Counted from the first letter of the stretch, positions 7,962 to 14,397 are shown. The stretch is DNA of 15,985 nt from Nitrososphaerales archaeon TH5896 (GCA_014523625.1 JAATVP010000177.1:1-15985); one strand, 5' to 3'. A program made the numbers and translations. Notes: generated from the letters alone by a model not told the origin.

Positions 7962-8768
7962 TTAATTATTTGTTTGTCGTGTTCCTCTGGTAAGACTGTC
8001 TAGCTCTAGATCAAGAATACTGTGATGACGTGTGGAGTTCAGTACTTTAATTATTCGTTCAATCTCCTCATAAACAGCAACATCATTTTTAAGACGAATT
8101 TTCAGTAATGGTTCGATGCGTGTCAACTTAATCCTTGAGGATTCGGGTAGATTTTCTACGTGATGGCCATGCAATGGAGGACGCTCATTCGATTCCTTAG
8201 TTGGGGCGCCAATAAGATAGAAACTCGCCTCCTTCAGGTTCATCATATTTCTTAGTGCCCCAAGACACCGGTCTAGAATTTCTTCATTTCCTCTATTGTC
8301 AATAAATGCTACAGATAGCTGCTTGAGAAAGGCCTCCGCGAATTGAGGGGCACAGAGAATTCGGATCAGTCTTTGTATTTCTTCAATCTTTGAAGTGGTT
8401 CCAATTATAGGAATGGTGGGAGGTCGAACCGAATTAGTGCTTGGTTGTTGATTTGGCACGTATTCGTTGATATGTGAAAGTGCACTTGAAGAGTTTCCCT
8501 GAGAGCTATCGTGTGCTATGGATGTATAAGGGAAACTGAATGCTTTAGCATCAGAACTAGTGGAAGGTGAAGCTCGCTGCTTGTAACTTGACCTGTACGC
8601 TAATGGATTTGCTGCATTATACTCTCCTGCAATCCGTCCTATCACATAATCGATCATTCGAACAATTTTGCTCTGACCATGATGAAGATTTTGGTTATGT
8701 CGGTCAGCACTATACCTTCGAGTAAAGTCCTGCGAACATAATGCACAAACTAATGTCTTATTACTCAT
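7962..8768 (-). CDS. Single C2H2 zinc-finger protein
   Basis: Probable DNA- or RNA-binding regulator. Of 268 residues, the N-terminus has one C2H2 finger, Cys8-x2-Cys11-x12-His24-x4-His29 (CALCSQDFTRRYSADRHNQN then LHH), followed by a basic-hydrophobic segment KIVRMIDYVIGRIAGEY (34-50). A Ser/Pro/Asn-rich linker (about 65-120) leads to a helical C-terminal domain with IEEIQRLIRILCAPQFAEAF and a second helical block near VAVYEEIERIIKVL. One N-terminal finger with a long helical tail is a style I associate with soil thaumarchaea; no function is known to me. A weak TATA-like ggttaaac sits 28 nt upstream, and a cluster of GC-rich palindromes lies just beyond it, where an archaeal activator would bind. 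It stands alone. Confidence 0.85.
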   Translation of the reverse strand: MSNKTLVCALCSQDFTRRYSADRHNQNLHHGQSKIVRMIDYVIGRIAGEYNAANPLAYRSSYKQRASPSTSSDAKAFSFPYTSIAHDSSQGNSSSALSHINEYVPNQQPSTNSVRPPTIPIIGTTSKIEEIQRLIRILCAPQFAEAFLKQLSVAFIDNRGNEEILDRCLGALRNMMNLKEASFYLIGAPTKESNERPPLHGHHVENLPESSRIKLTRIEPLLKIRLKNDVAVYEEIERIIKVLNSTRHHSILDLELDSLTRGTRQTNN

Positions 8769-9054
8769 ATAGAATAATGTGGCGGAACAACGTTTAACCT
8801 AATCGACAAAGCGCGACAGCGTCGCGCTATGCAGCGCTGCATTGAGAAATAGACATCAATTATAAGGTTTCTCAACAATGGTTTGGGGGAAGAATACGAA
8901 GGTAAAGGAGGCCTCGATGGGAATGTATCCACTGTTACAGCATAATGGATAAAACGAACTTGACAGATTTAATAATGTAAAAGTACAACGACAGAAACAG
9001 CATTTAGGATGCAAGAGTACACTATCATACTTGCAACTGGTGAATAGTACAAGA
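8769..9054. other. Upstream region of the zinc-finger gene
   Basis: Contains the palindrome cluster at 8810-8875. A purine-rich aaaggagg at 8904-8911 stands 5 nt before an ATG (8917) that opens only an 11-codon frame ending at 8952. From about 8953 to 9054 nothing recognisable is seen on either strand. Confidence 0.5.
8810..8875. repeat. Cluster of three inverted repeats
   Basis: Three perfect inverted repeats lie end to end: an 8 bp stem with a 3 nt loop at 8810-8828 (agcgcgac, agc, gtcgcgct), a 14 bp uninterrupted palindrome at 8829-8842 (atgcagcgctgcat), and ttgagaaa (8842-8849) with tttctcaa (8868-8875). The first two are far richer in G+C than their surroundings. They lie 42-107 nt upstream of the zinc-finger start, just beyond its presumed TATA position. 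Confidence 0.85.
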
Positions 9055-9168
9055 CTAGATAAGATTACAGTAATGCCAGAAATTTAGTGACATACGAAAC
9101 GCATCTAGTAAGTCGTCGTAGCTAGTTGATTCTTTATCCAAAGTCCCATCATCTTTTCCTATCGGTCC
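9055..9168 (-). pseudogene. Gene remnant A, paralogous to the one at 9481-9598
   Basis: The minus frame between two TAG codons has 37 residues and no good start. It includes GKDDGTLDKESTSYDDLLDA followed by FRMSLNFWHY. The same pattern, with stops, recurs at 9481-9598 on the same strand. Conservation of codon phase between the two copies is the evidence for coding origin. The parent family is not recognised. Confidence 0.4.
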
Positions 9169-9261
9169 CTAATGCTGTGATTAACTTGTTATGTTATGGA
9201 ATGATTGCAAGTCCGTAGTGTTTTTAAGCGAAATCGGACAGGACATTGTTGACTGAAAAAA

Positions 9262-9480
9262 ATGAATATTGAGGAAGCCAAGACATTGTTGAAGGATAGA
9301 GGAGTATCCGTTATAAATATGCCTGATGGCTTCATGGTAACAGTATCCAGAAGGGAAGGCAGTCCATCTCGCCGTATCGAAATGGATGAAGTGGATGCGA
9401 TCCTCGCATTAGGCAAAATTAGACTGATTCTAGTTGAGGACACGGTTGGAGACATCCTTGTCGAAGTATCAAAGACCTGA
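9262..9480 (+). CDS. Small conserved-looking hypothetical protein, 72 aa
   Basis: Function not recognised. The protein starts MNIEEAKTLLKDRGVSVINM: a helix, then a strand with DGFMVTVSRR, an acidic stretch with a second helix EMDEVDAILALGK, and a C-terminal strand RLILVEDTVGDILVEV. The compact alpha/beta pattern, balanced charge and lack of low complexity make it look like a real small domain. A TATA-like ttttaag (around 9222-9229) lies about 36 nt before the ATG, predicting a leader of about 10 nt. The opposite-strand open frame at 9189-9491 is rejected as its shadow. The gene lies alone between two related remnants on the other strand. Confidence 0.6.
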   Translation: MNIEEAKTLLKDRGVSVINMPDGFMVTVSRREGSPSRRIEMDEVDAILALGKIRLILVEDTVGDILVEVSKT

Positions 9481-9598
9481 TCCAAGACCAATGCTAAAAC
9501 ATAAGCGACAATCTGAATGCATCAAAACAATCTTCATACTAGGTCCTTTCCTTATCTAACGATCCCTCGTCTTTTCTGTACTGGAGCCCTGAAAGCAG
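9481..9598 (-). pseudogene. Gene remnant B, with internal stops
   Basis: The minus strand encodes LLSGLQYRKDEGSLDKERT, TAG, YEDCFDAFRLSLMF, TAG and then HWSW in one frame, aligning with remnant A (KDDGTLDKEST, SYDDLLDAFRMSLNFWHY). Two in-frame stops show it is not translated as one protein. DNA identity between the copies is around 70% by eye over about 50 nt. Confidence 0.4.
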
Positions 9599-9618
9599 CG
9601 AATGATAGAGGCATTAAG

Positions 9619-10701
9619 TTATTGGGCCTTCGATTCCCTTTTCGGGTAGATTACAGGAGGTAAAATCTTCTCAAGGTCGCTTCGCATATTTTCAAGCCAT
9701 GGAGGAAGAACCAGTCTTGTGCCTAGAGCATCGGCCTTTTCATCAACTGTAAATCCAGGAGGGTTAGTAGCTACTTCGAAAAGAACCCCTCCGGGCTCAC
9801 GGAAATACACAGAATGAAAGTAAAATCGATCTATTACAGGAGTGGCATTTAATCGCGCTTTGACTATATTGCGGCGCAGAACCAATTGTTGTTCATCAGT
9901 CGGAGTACGAAATGCTACATGATGTACTGATCCAATACCAATAAGCGCCGGTTGCGTATAAGGCAGACAGACAACGTCAACGATCTCGGCGCCTCCAACT
10001 CCTAGTTCTTTCTTGTCAGTATTAATAGATGAAGACGCAGTAGCAGAAATTTCATAACGGAACCGGCTTCCATCATGTCGTGTGGAGACAAATCCTAATT
10101 CGTCAGTCAGAACCGAAGCAGTACTTTCGTATCCTTCTTCAGACAGAGTTACAGAATAAAAGCCTCTTATTGCATTTTCAGCAGGTACGGGGCCTTCTTT
10201 CCATATGTTGACTTTTCGATCTTGTGCGGATTTATGTGCGACAAGTTCTAATTCTAATCCATCTGGATCGTATAACGTAATTACTTGTTCATCATCAAAT
10301 CGCTTGTACGGACCACTATACTTTATCTGCCTGTTCTTGAATTTATCTATCCAAAAGTTTATGGAATTCTCAGGTATCAAAAAAGCCGTGGCAATCACTT
10401 GGCTAGTTCCTCGGCGTCCCCTAGGTATATTTGGCCAGTGAAAAAAAGTGAGAATAGTACCCGGGCGTCCTAGCTCGTCACCATAATAAAGATGGTATGC
10501 AGTTGGGTCATCCTGATTGACCGTTAATTTTACTAATCTGAGTCCCAACGTCCCGGTGTAGAAATCTATGTTCCTCTGTGGATTGCTAGTTATTGCTGTT
10601 ACATGATGTATTCCAAAAATACCTTTGCTCGTGTTGCTGTTGTTGTTGTCATTGTTATTCGTCCTTTCCTCCAGCTGTTTGTTTGAATATTCATTATTCA
10701 T
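9619..10701 (-). CDS. VOC-family ring-cleaving dioxygenase-like protein
   Basis: Two-module vicinal-oxygen-chelate protein of the glyoxalase/ring-cleaving dioxygenase group that includes bacterial MhqO/MhqA proteins; these act on hydroquinones, catechols or similar compounds using Fe(II) or another divalent metal. Of 360 residues, the first 26 are an unusual Asn-rich head with NNNDNNNSN. Module one starts GIFGIHHVTAITSNPQRNID (27-46) and ends DPDGLELELVAH (145-156); module two holds SVHHVAF (258-264) and REPGGVLFEVATNPPGF (301-317). Likely metal ligands are His32 or His33, His260 or His261, and Glu309. The ATG overlaps the Rieske stop as ATGA, so the two are co-translated. A quinone or electrophile detoxification role is inferred from family; the substrate is unknown. 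Confidence 0.88.
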   Translation of the reverse strand: MNNEYSNKQLEERTNNNDNNNSNTSKGIFGIHHVTAITSNPQRNIDFYTGTLGLRLVKLTVNQDDPTAYHLYYGDELGRPGTILTFFHWPNIPRGRRGTSQVIATAFLIPENSINFWIDKFKNRQIKYSGPYKRFDDEQVITLYDPDGLELELVAHKSAQDRKVNIWKEGPVPAENAIRGFYSVTLSEEGYESTASVLTDELGFVSTRHDGSRFRYEISATASSSINTDKKELGVGGAEIVDVVCLPYTQPALIGIGSVHHVAFRTPTDEQQLVLRRNIVKARLNATPVIDRFYFHSVYFREPGGVLFEVATNPPGFTVDEKADALGTRLVLPPWLENMRSDLEKILPPVIYPKRESKAQ

Positions 10702-11036
10702 TGATGTTTTCTAACTAGTATGTTATTTCCTTCTACCTTTATTTCACAAGCTGCAGCTGCCTTCTGTGCAGGAGGCCTAGTAACCTCGCCAGTTCTAACA
10801 TCGAACTTAGAACCATGCCAAGGACACTCAACGTCGTACCCTTCAAGTGTACCTTCATTTAGGGGTCCGCCAAGATAAGTGCATACATTTCCAATTGCAT
10901 AGTAACTTTCTTCGACATTAGCAATACAGACTCTCTCACCTTCTAGGTCAACTGCTCGCATATTAGATGGTTGGATGTCTTTTGTTTCAGCAACTTTTAC
11001 AAAATCAGTGCTCAATTCTAATATTTCCCATGTCAT
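10698..11036 (-). CDS. Rieske [2Fe-2S] ferredoxin-like protein lacking one ligand
   Basis: Small soluble Rieske protein (112 aa) of the kind that carries electrons to oxygenases or reductases. The fold is clear: AIGNVCTYLGGPLNEGTLEG (47-66) and CPWHGSKFDVRTGEV (71-85). The usual pair is Cys-x-His and Cys-x2-His; here the second is intact (Cys71, His74) but the first reads Cys52-Thr53-Tyr54, with TAT where CAT or CAC is expected. A normal His2Cys2 Rieske cluster therefore cannot form. A TATA-like tttaattaaa at 11073-11082 lies about 40 nt upstream. It overlaps the VOC gene by ATGA and follows a broken FAD oxidoreductase, its plausible reductase partner. The protein may be inactive, may bind an altered cluster, or the base may be an error. 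Confidence 0.9.
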   Translation of the reverse strand: MTWEILELSTDFVKVAETKDIQPSNMRAVDLEGERVCIANVEESYYAIGNVCTYLGGPLNEGTLEGYDVECPWHGSKFDVRTGEVTRPPAQKAAAACEIKVEGNNILVRKHQ

Positions 11037-11072
11037 TAATCAAGGGACCAAATGCTATATGGGTTTCCCCAG

Positions 11073-11082
11073 TTTAATTAAA
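11073..11082 (-). promoter_or_regulatory. TATA box of the Rieske-VOC pair
   Basis: Palindromic tttaattaaa, centred about 41 nt before the Rieske ATG; predicts a leader of roughly 15 nt. It lies between the truncated oxidoreductase and the Rieske gene, so the pair would be transcribed independently. Confidence 0.4.
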
Positions 11083-11155
11083 TGGAGTTGCTAAATAAAC
11101 ATTTGGTATGTCTTGACGATCAGCAGAGACTTCTACGTGCTGAAATGGATACTAG

Positions 11156-11796
11156 TTACTTGTCAAGCATAGTAGTGGCCATCTGTTTATCAAGCATAGT
11201 AGGAAGGATATGGTCACTCTTCTCTACTACCGTTATATCCATTTTTCTTCCCGTACTTCTTTTCTTAAATGCCTCTACCATCTCAAGACCAATAAGCCCT
11301 GCGCCTGCAATTACACATGTAGAACCATTTTTTGTTTTAGTAGAATCATAAATTTTTATTCCGTCCTCATAATTTCGTATTAAAAATACACCATGACCAG
11401 CACCATCTTTCTGGCTGATACCTTTGATGTTTGGAAGTATCGCTCTTGCGCCAGTAGCTACCACTAAAGAATCATATTCATAAATTGTTTCTACTCCACT
11501 TTGCAGATCATTTGCATATACTTCCTTTTTACTCGGTCTATTTTCTGTGCACTGCTATTAGTGATAACATCTATCTGGTATTTTTTTTTGAATACATCTG
11601 CTGGTCTCTCTATTAGTTCTTGAAAATCCTTTACTATACCTTCAATGACATATGGCATTCCGCAAGCACCATAAGAGACCACTTTTTCATCCTGAATTAT
11701 CTTTACGTCAGCGTCAGGATCAATTCTTTTAGCTTTTGACGCTGCACTAGTACCGGCAGCAACGCCACCAATAACTAGTATTTTCTTGTTAGTCAT
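11156..11796 (-). pseudogene. FAD/NAD(P) disulfide-type oxidoreductase, frameshifted and truncated
   Basis: Remnant of a pyridine-nucleotide-disulfide oxidoreductase of the CoA-disulfide reductase / NADH oxidase type. The N-terminal part has the FAD loop VIGGVAAGTSAASKAKRI and SYGACGMPYVIEG with the family's redox Cys. The frame then breaks in an A-run (plus-strand Ts 11526-11530): adding one A restores VKKEVYANDLQSGVETIYEY, continuing into VVATGARAILPN and the NAD loop AGAGLIGLEM. After DHILPTMLDKQMATTMLDK comes a stop at 11156-11158, and no frame downstream resembles the missing C-terminal 200 or so residues. The preferred start is ATG at 11796; a TTG at 11802 is also in frame. TATA is at 11821-11828. 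It may once have been the reductase for the Rieske protein. Confidence 0.88.
11163..11202. repeat. 13 nt direct repeat at the oxidoreductase truncation point
   Basis: The 13-mer tcaagcatagtag occurs at 11163-11175 and 11190-11202, 27 nt apart. It produces the repeated residues TMLDK...TMLDK immediately before the premature stop. Confidence 0.9.
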
Positions 11797-11812
11797 ATGC
11801 AATACACCATTA

Positions 11813-11834
11813 GAAGCTGCTATTATAACAGCTT
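11813..11834 (-). promoter_or_regulatory. TATA box inside an inverted repeat, upstream of the oxidoreductase remnant
   Basis: The TATA-like ttataata (complement of 11821-11828) is centred about 28 nt before the ATG at 11796. It is enclosed by a 6 bp inverted repeat, aagctg and cagctt, a layout that could let a repressor block TBP binding. Confidence 0.35.
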
Positions 11835-11921
11835 ATATTCATAGAGGATGTGAGTCTAAGTAAAAAGTCGCTAAATAAGTATTGCATACACCCCTGAAAA
11901 GCCTGTCACGATAGCACCGGG

Positions 11922-12232
11922 GTGGGGAGATCCCACATTGCTTTCTACTTCTTCAGTAAGCGCTCCATTCGAACTAAACTTGTTCCTCTCGAAACAAACC
12001 ATGAAGAGCAAACTCTGAAATCTTTAGAAGATGTTTATCACCAGAGCAAACAGAACAGCCAACGTCGGAGCTTGACATTGAAATAGAATGTCCCAGATGT
12101 AATGAAGTTATGGAGCTGCGTTCAAAATTTGACGCATTAGTGTATTTTTGTGATGACTGTAACTTCACTAAAATGTACCTAGGTGCAGAACAAAAGATAC
12201 CTACGGCGGCTATGATCCATGTTATAAAGTGA
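11922..12232 (+). pseudogene. Zinc-ribbon small protein, copy 1, disrupted
   Basis: The frame 12005-12232 encodes ELDIEIECPRCNEVMEL, then ALVYFCDDCNFTKMYLGAEQ, ending at TGA 12230-12232. It has a Cys-x2-Cys-x16-Cys-x2-Cys zinc ribbon but no ATG, GTG or TTG before the ribbon. A second frame from about 11922 (GTG) reads FFSKRSIRTKLVPLETNHEE and TLKSLEDVYHQ and could be the missing N-terminus, joined by a one-base shift near 12036-12062. A related copy lies at 12850-13025. A TATA-like gctaaataagta occurs around 11870-11881. Function is unknown; zinc ribbons of this size often bind nucleic acid or protein partners. Confidence 0.5.
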
Positions 12233-12244
12233 AAATAACAGCTC

Positions 12245-12466
12245 TTATTGCTGGCCTCCAAATATTTCTTCCTGGGTTTCTTCTTCAATCACACGGGGTG
12301 GTACCAAGTTTAGTCCTCCAGTTTGATTACCTGTCTGATTGCCGGTCATATTTTGGGCTGTAATTGGCTGTCCTAGCTGATAAACCACAGAAACACTCAA
12401 GACGGCCAGTACTATTGTAATCACGGCCGTCATTTGGTTAAACCTCTTCTGGTTTGACTTCAACAT
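12245..12466 (-). CDS. Small exported or membrane-anchored protein with N-glycosylation sequons
   Basis: 73 residues: a positively charged N-terminus (MLKSNQKRFNQ), a hydrophobic segment of about 12-30 (MTAVITIVLAVLSVSVVY), then a possible cleavage region near ITAQ (35-38). Outside the membrane follows a run of three sequons, Asn39-Met-Thr, Asn43-Gln-Thr and Asn47-Gln-Thr, and an acidic tail. This suits an S-layer-side or extracellular small glycoprotein. Specific function is not recognised. A TATA-like sequence (12491-12500) is centred about 28 nt before the ATG, so the mRNA is probably leaderless. It is divergent from the similar small exported protein at 12584. Confidence 0.65.
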   Translation of the reverse strand: MLKSNQKRFNQMTAVITIVLAVLSVSVVYQLGQPITAQNMTGNQTGNQTGGLNLVPPRVIEEETQEEIFGGQQ

Positions 12467-12552
12467 TGGTTATACCGATATTTTGAATGCTTTTAAGTTT
12501 TTTGACTAATTAGACTAGTGGCTTAGAGCTATATGTGATCTATAGAAACATG

Positions 12553-12560
12553 ATAAAATA
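12553..12560 (+). promoter_or_regulatory. TATA box of the small exported protein
   Basis: The sequence ataaaata, centred 27 nt before the ATG at 12584; decides the start codon. Confidence 0.45.
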
Positions 12561-12583
12561 TTGCGATAAATCATTTATTGTAC

Positions 12584-12796
12584 ATGTCCGCAAATTGCTA
12601 CGTGGTACACCTAATCACAAGACTCAAGTTAATAGTAATCATAATTGCCACTATCACTAGTATAGTGCTGAATACTACTGTATCTATAAAACAAGTTGTA
12701 GAAGCTCAAAATGCGACAGATACAATTGATTCAGCCGGAAATGCATCATGGATTCTTGACAAGATCACTAGGATATTAGCAAATAGAATTCAGTAG
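12584..12796 (+). CDS. Small exported protein with N-terminal signal/membrane segment
   Basis: 70 residues starting MSANCYVVHLITRLKLIVII, with one hydrophobic segment (about 14-34: KLIVIIIATITSIVLNTTV), then an EAQ motif followed by NATDTIDSAGNASWILDKIT. Asn-Ala-Thr and Asn-Ala-Ser are N-glycosylation sequons just after a likely cleavage point. The ATG at 12584 is chosen over an in-frame TTG at 12578 because the TATA-like ataaaata (12553-12560) is centred 27 nt upstream, as for a leaderless mRNA. It is divergent from the exported protein ending at 12245. Function is not recognised. Confidence 0.55.
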   Translation: MSANCYVVHLITRLKLIVIIIATITSIVLNTTVSIKQVVEAQNATDTIDSAGNASWILDKITRILANRIQ

Positions 12797-12849
12797 CTAT
12801 GACATGCGAAGAAGCTATCTTCAATTTGAGATTTTTCTAGTTGATTTAA

Positions 12850-13025
12850 TTGCTTGACCTGGGCCAGCGTATTCTGACAGAGCAAAAAGACGAATTGGGA
12901 TTGACAGAGCTTAGTGCAGAGATTGAATGTCCAAGATGTAATGGTGGAGTAATGGAGCTTCATTCTAGCCTAATGAATTAGTCTATTTCTGTGAGAATTG
13001 TAGCTTCTTATTGAAATGCGTCTAA
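12850..13025 (+). pseudogene. Zinc-ribbon small protein, copy 2, frameshifted
   Basis: From a possible TTG start at 12850 the frame reads LDLGQRILTEQKDELGLTEL, then SAEIECPRCNGGVMELHSS, and stops at a TAG near 12978. Restoring one missing base near 12969 continues as NELVYFCENCSFLLKCV, ending at TAA 13023-13025. The restored ribbon is Cys-x2-Cys-x17-Cys-x2-Cys and parallels copy 1 at 12005-12232 (EIECPRC, VMEL, LVYFC, NC). Both copies being broken suggests a duplicated, now decaying gene. The flanks (12797-12849 and 13026-13104) show no other gene. Confidence 0.5.
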
Positions 13026-13104
13026 CTACCAGAGTCCTCAGATCCGTTTTAGGACTTGATTTCTCTAAGTACCATGGTTTCGCCAACTATGATATTAATT
13101 GCAT

Positions 13105-14034
13105 TCATTTGGGATTCCATTGTTTATATTCAATTGCCAGGGAAAGATTAGGACTATTATACACAGGAACGAAGCTCATCATTGTAGATCCTATTGCTTT
13201 AGGTAGACCATCAGTAACACTCTTCCATTCTTTGCCATCACCATCTCTTCTATATACAAATGTCTCTGCGTTTTCCGCTAAATAAGATCTACTGGGGCCA
13301 TTAGAGGCAGATATTATTACGGCCTCAGGGTTACCGGAATCAACTGCAATTCCAAAAAGGTAACCATGCCTTAAGCCTTCCATGGGCCTGGTCCACGTTT
13401 CTCCGTAATCATAACTTTCATAATAGCCGTCACCTGCAGAAGAATACAGACGCCTTGGAGCTTTCGAATGAGTGGCTAGTGTATGAGTATCGTATGGTCC
13501 TTGTTGATTTCTATCTATCCAGGTCTTACCTCCATCGTGACTTTGTACTAGAGCACCTGCCTCTATAGCGGCAAATACATAATCTGGATTATTTGCATCA
13601 GGTTCAATCCATCGGACGTGATGGGTCCATGGCCTTGGAGGAAAGCTCCATGATTTTGATGAAGGTAGATCATCTAGCGCCTTCATTCTCTCCCAGGAGT
13701 CGCCTCCATCATTTGAGATATAAAATGCACTTGGTTCAGTTCCAGCGTATACTTTGTTAAACTCATTCTCGCTCTTCAACGAACTAACTGCAACAGACAT
13801 AACATATGGACTGGAAATAACATCTTTTCCAATGTTACTCCAAGTCTGACCATTATCATCAGATCTCCATAGGCCGTTTCCAAAAGTAGCACAGTATACA
13901 CGACCAGAATTTAGAGGATCGAAAGCTATACTTTGTGGTTGGGTTCCTTTTAAAGACTCTCGACTATTCCAACCAGTATTAGCGGACTCAAGCGCTAGAA
14001 CTGAATTATGCATTCCCACCATAAGTCTAGTCAT
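13105..14034 (-). CDS. Asp-box (BNR/sialidase-like) beta-propeller protein
   Basis: 309 residues with repeated Asp-box turns: SDDNGQTW (58-65), SNDGGDSW (107-114), SHDGGKTW (165-172), SYDYGETW (207-214) and a weaker RDGDGKEW (263-270). These mark blades of a beta-propeller as in sialidases and Ycf48-like proteins. No sialidase catalytic set can be assigned, and no signal peptide is seen, so it is probably a cytoplasmic binding or scaffold propeller. A strong Shine-Dalgarno sequence aaggaggt (complement of 14046-14053) stands 11 nt before the ATG, unusual here, and follows directly on the stop of the upstream luciferase-domain gene, indicating an operon. The C-terminus after GLPKAIGSTMMSF looks unlike a blade; another frame offers QLNINNGIP, so a late frameshift may have removed the last strands. 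Confidence 0.85.
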   Translation of the reverse strand: MTRLMVGMHNSVLALESANTGWNSRESLKGTQPQSIAFDPLNSGRVYCATFGNGLWRSDDNGQTWSNIGKDVISSPYVMSVAVSSLKSENEFNKVYAGTEPSAFYISNDGGDSWERMKALDDLPSSKSWSFPPRPWTHHVRWIEPDANNPDYVFAAIEAGALVQSHDGGKTWIDRNQQGPYDTHTLATHSKAPRRLYSSAGDGYYESYDYGETWTRPMEGLRHGYLFGIAVDSGNPEAVIISASNGPSRSYLAENAETFVYRRDGDGKEWKSVTDGLPKAIGSTMMSFVPVYNSPNLSLAIEYKQWNPK

Positions 14035-14045
14035 TGAAAAAAGGA

Positions 14046-14053
14046 ACCTCCTT
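14046..14053 (-). promoter_or_regulatory. Strong ribosome binding site before the propeller gene
   Basis: Minus strand aaggaggt, 11 nt from the ATG at 14034 and overlapping the end of the preceding gene's TGA. Most genes in this window look leaderless; an internal operon gene needs such a site. Confidence 0.7.
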
Positions 14054-14397
14054 CATCTTCTACATTCTCCTTCTGCTTTGCCGGATTTGGGTTTGGGCCG
14101 CTCATATCTCAATCTAAATAATCCAATTAATGCATCCAAATCCTCTTCACCTTTTTCGATCCAATAGCTAACCCATCCTGGTTGCGGCATCACGTGGTGT
14201 GAAGATGCACGACCAGAATTTACTAGATCATCTCTGGTTTTCATTGGAAAAGGTAAGTCAGCTAGACGATTACCATGTATATGGCCCATTTCCCTCTTAT
14301 TTATACGAAATTCAATATCTCCAAATTGGAGGTATTCAGCAGTAACGTTAGGCCAGCTTAGTAATTCCCTCTTAATTTTTTCTAAAATTATACTCAT
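14053..14397 (-). CDS. Luciferase-domain (DUF5519-like) protein
   Basis: 114 residues from ATG 14397 (MSIILEKIKRELLSWPNVTA). The features are a short helical start, a strand with GDIEFRINKREMGHIHGNR, then ADLPFPMKTRDDLV, a histidine pair in RASSHHVMPQPGWVSYWIEK and a C-terminal helix EEDLDALIGLFRLRYER. This pattern matches the small domain that databases call luciferase-like, though enzymatic activity is unproven. The frame stays open upstream to 14505, but that extension (36 residues) is hydrophobic and AT-driven; the TATA box ttataaac at 14421-14428 is centred 27 nt before 14397, supporting the shorter start and a leaderless mRNA. It is followed by the propeller gene 18 nt later in the same operon. 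Confidence 0.75.
   Translation of the reverse strand: MSIILEKIKRELLSWPNVTAEYLQFGDIEFRINKREMGHIHGNRLADLPFPMKTRDDLVNSGRASSHHVMPQPGWVSYWIEKGEEDLDALIGLFRLRYERPKPKSGKAEGECRR

Noticed and set aside
8904..8952. Shine-Dalgarno-like aaaggagg followed by an ATG and 11 codons
   Set aside because: The frame is too short to call, nothing follows it, and no promoter is evident; could be chance.
9189..9491. 100-codon minus-strand open frame
   Set aside because: It lies antisense to the better-supported 72-residue plus gene, and its Ser/Thr/Ile-rich composition looks like a shadow translation.
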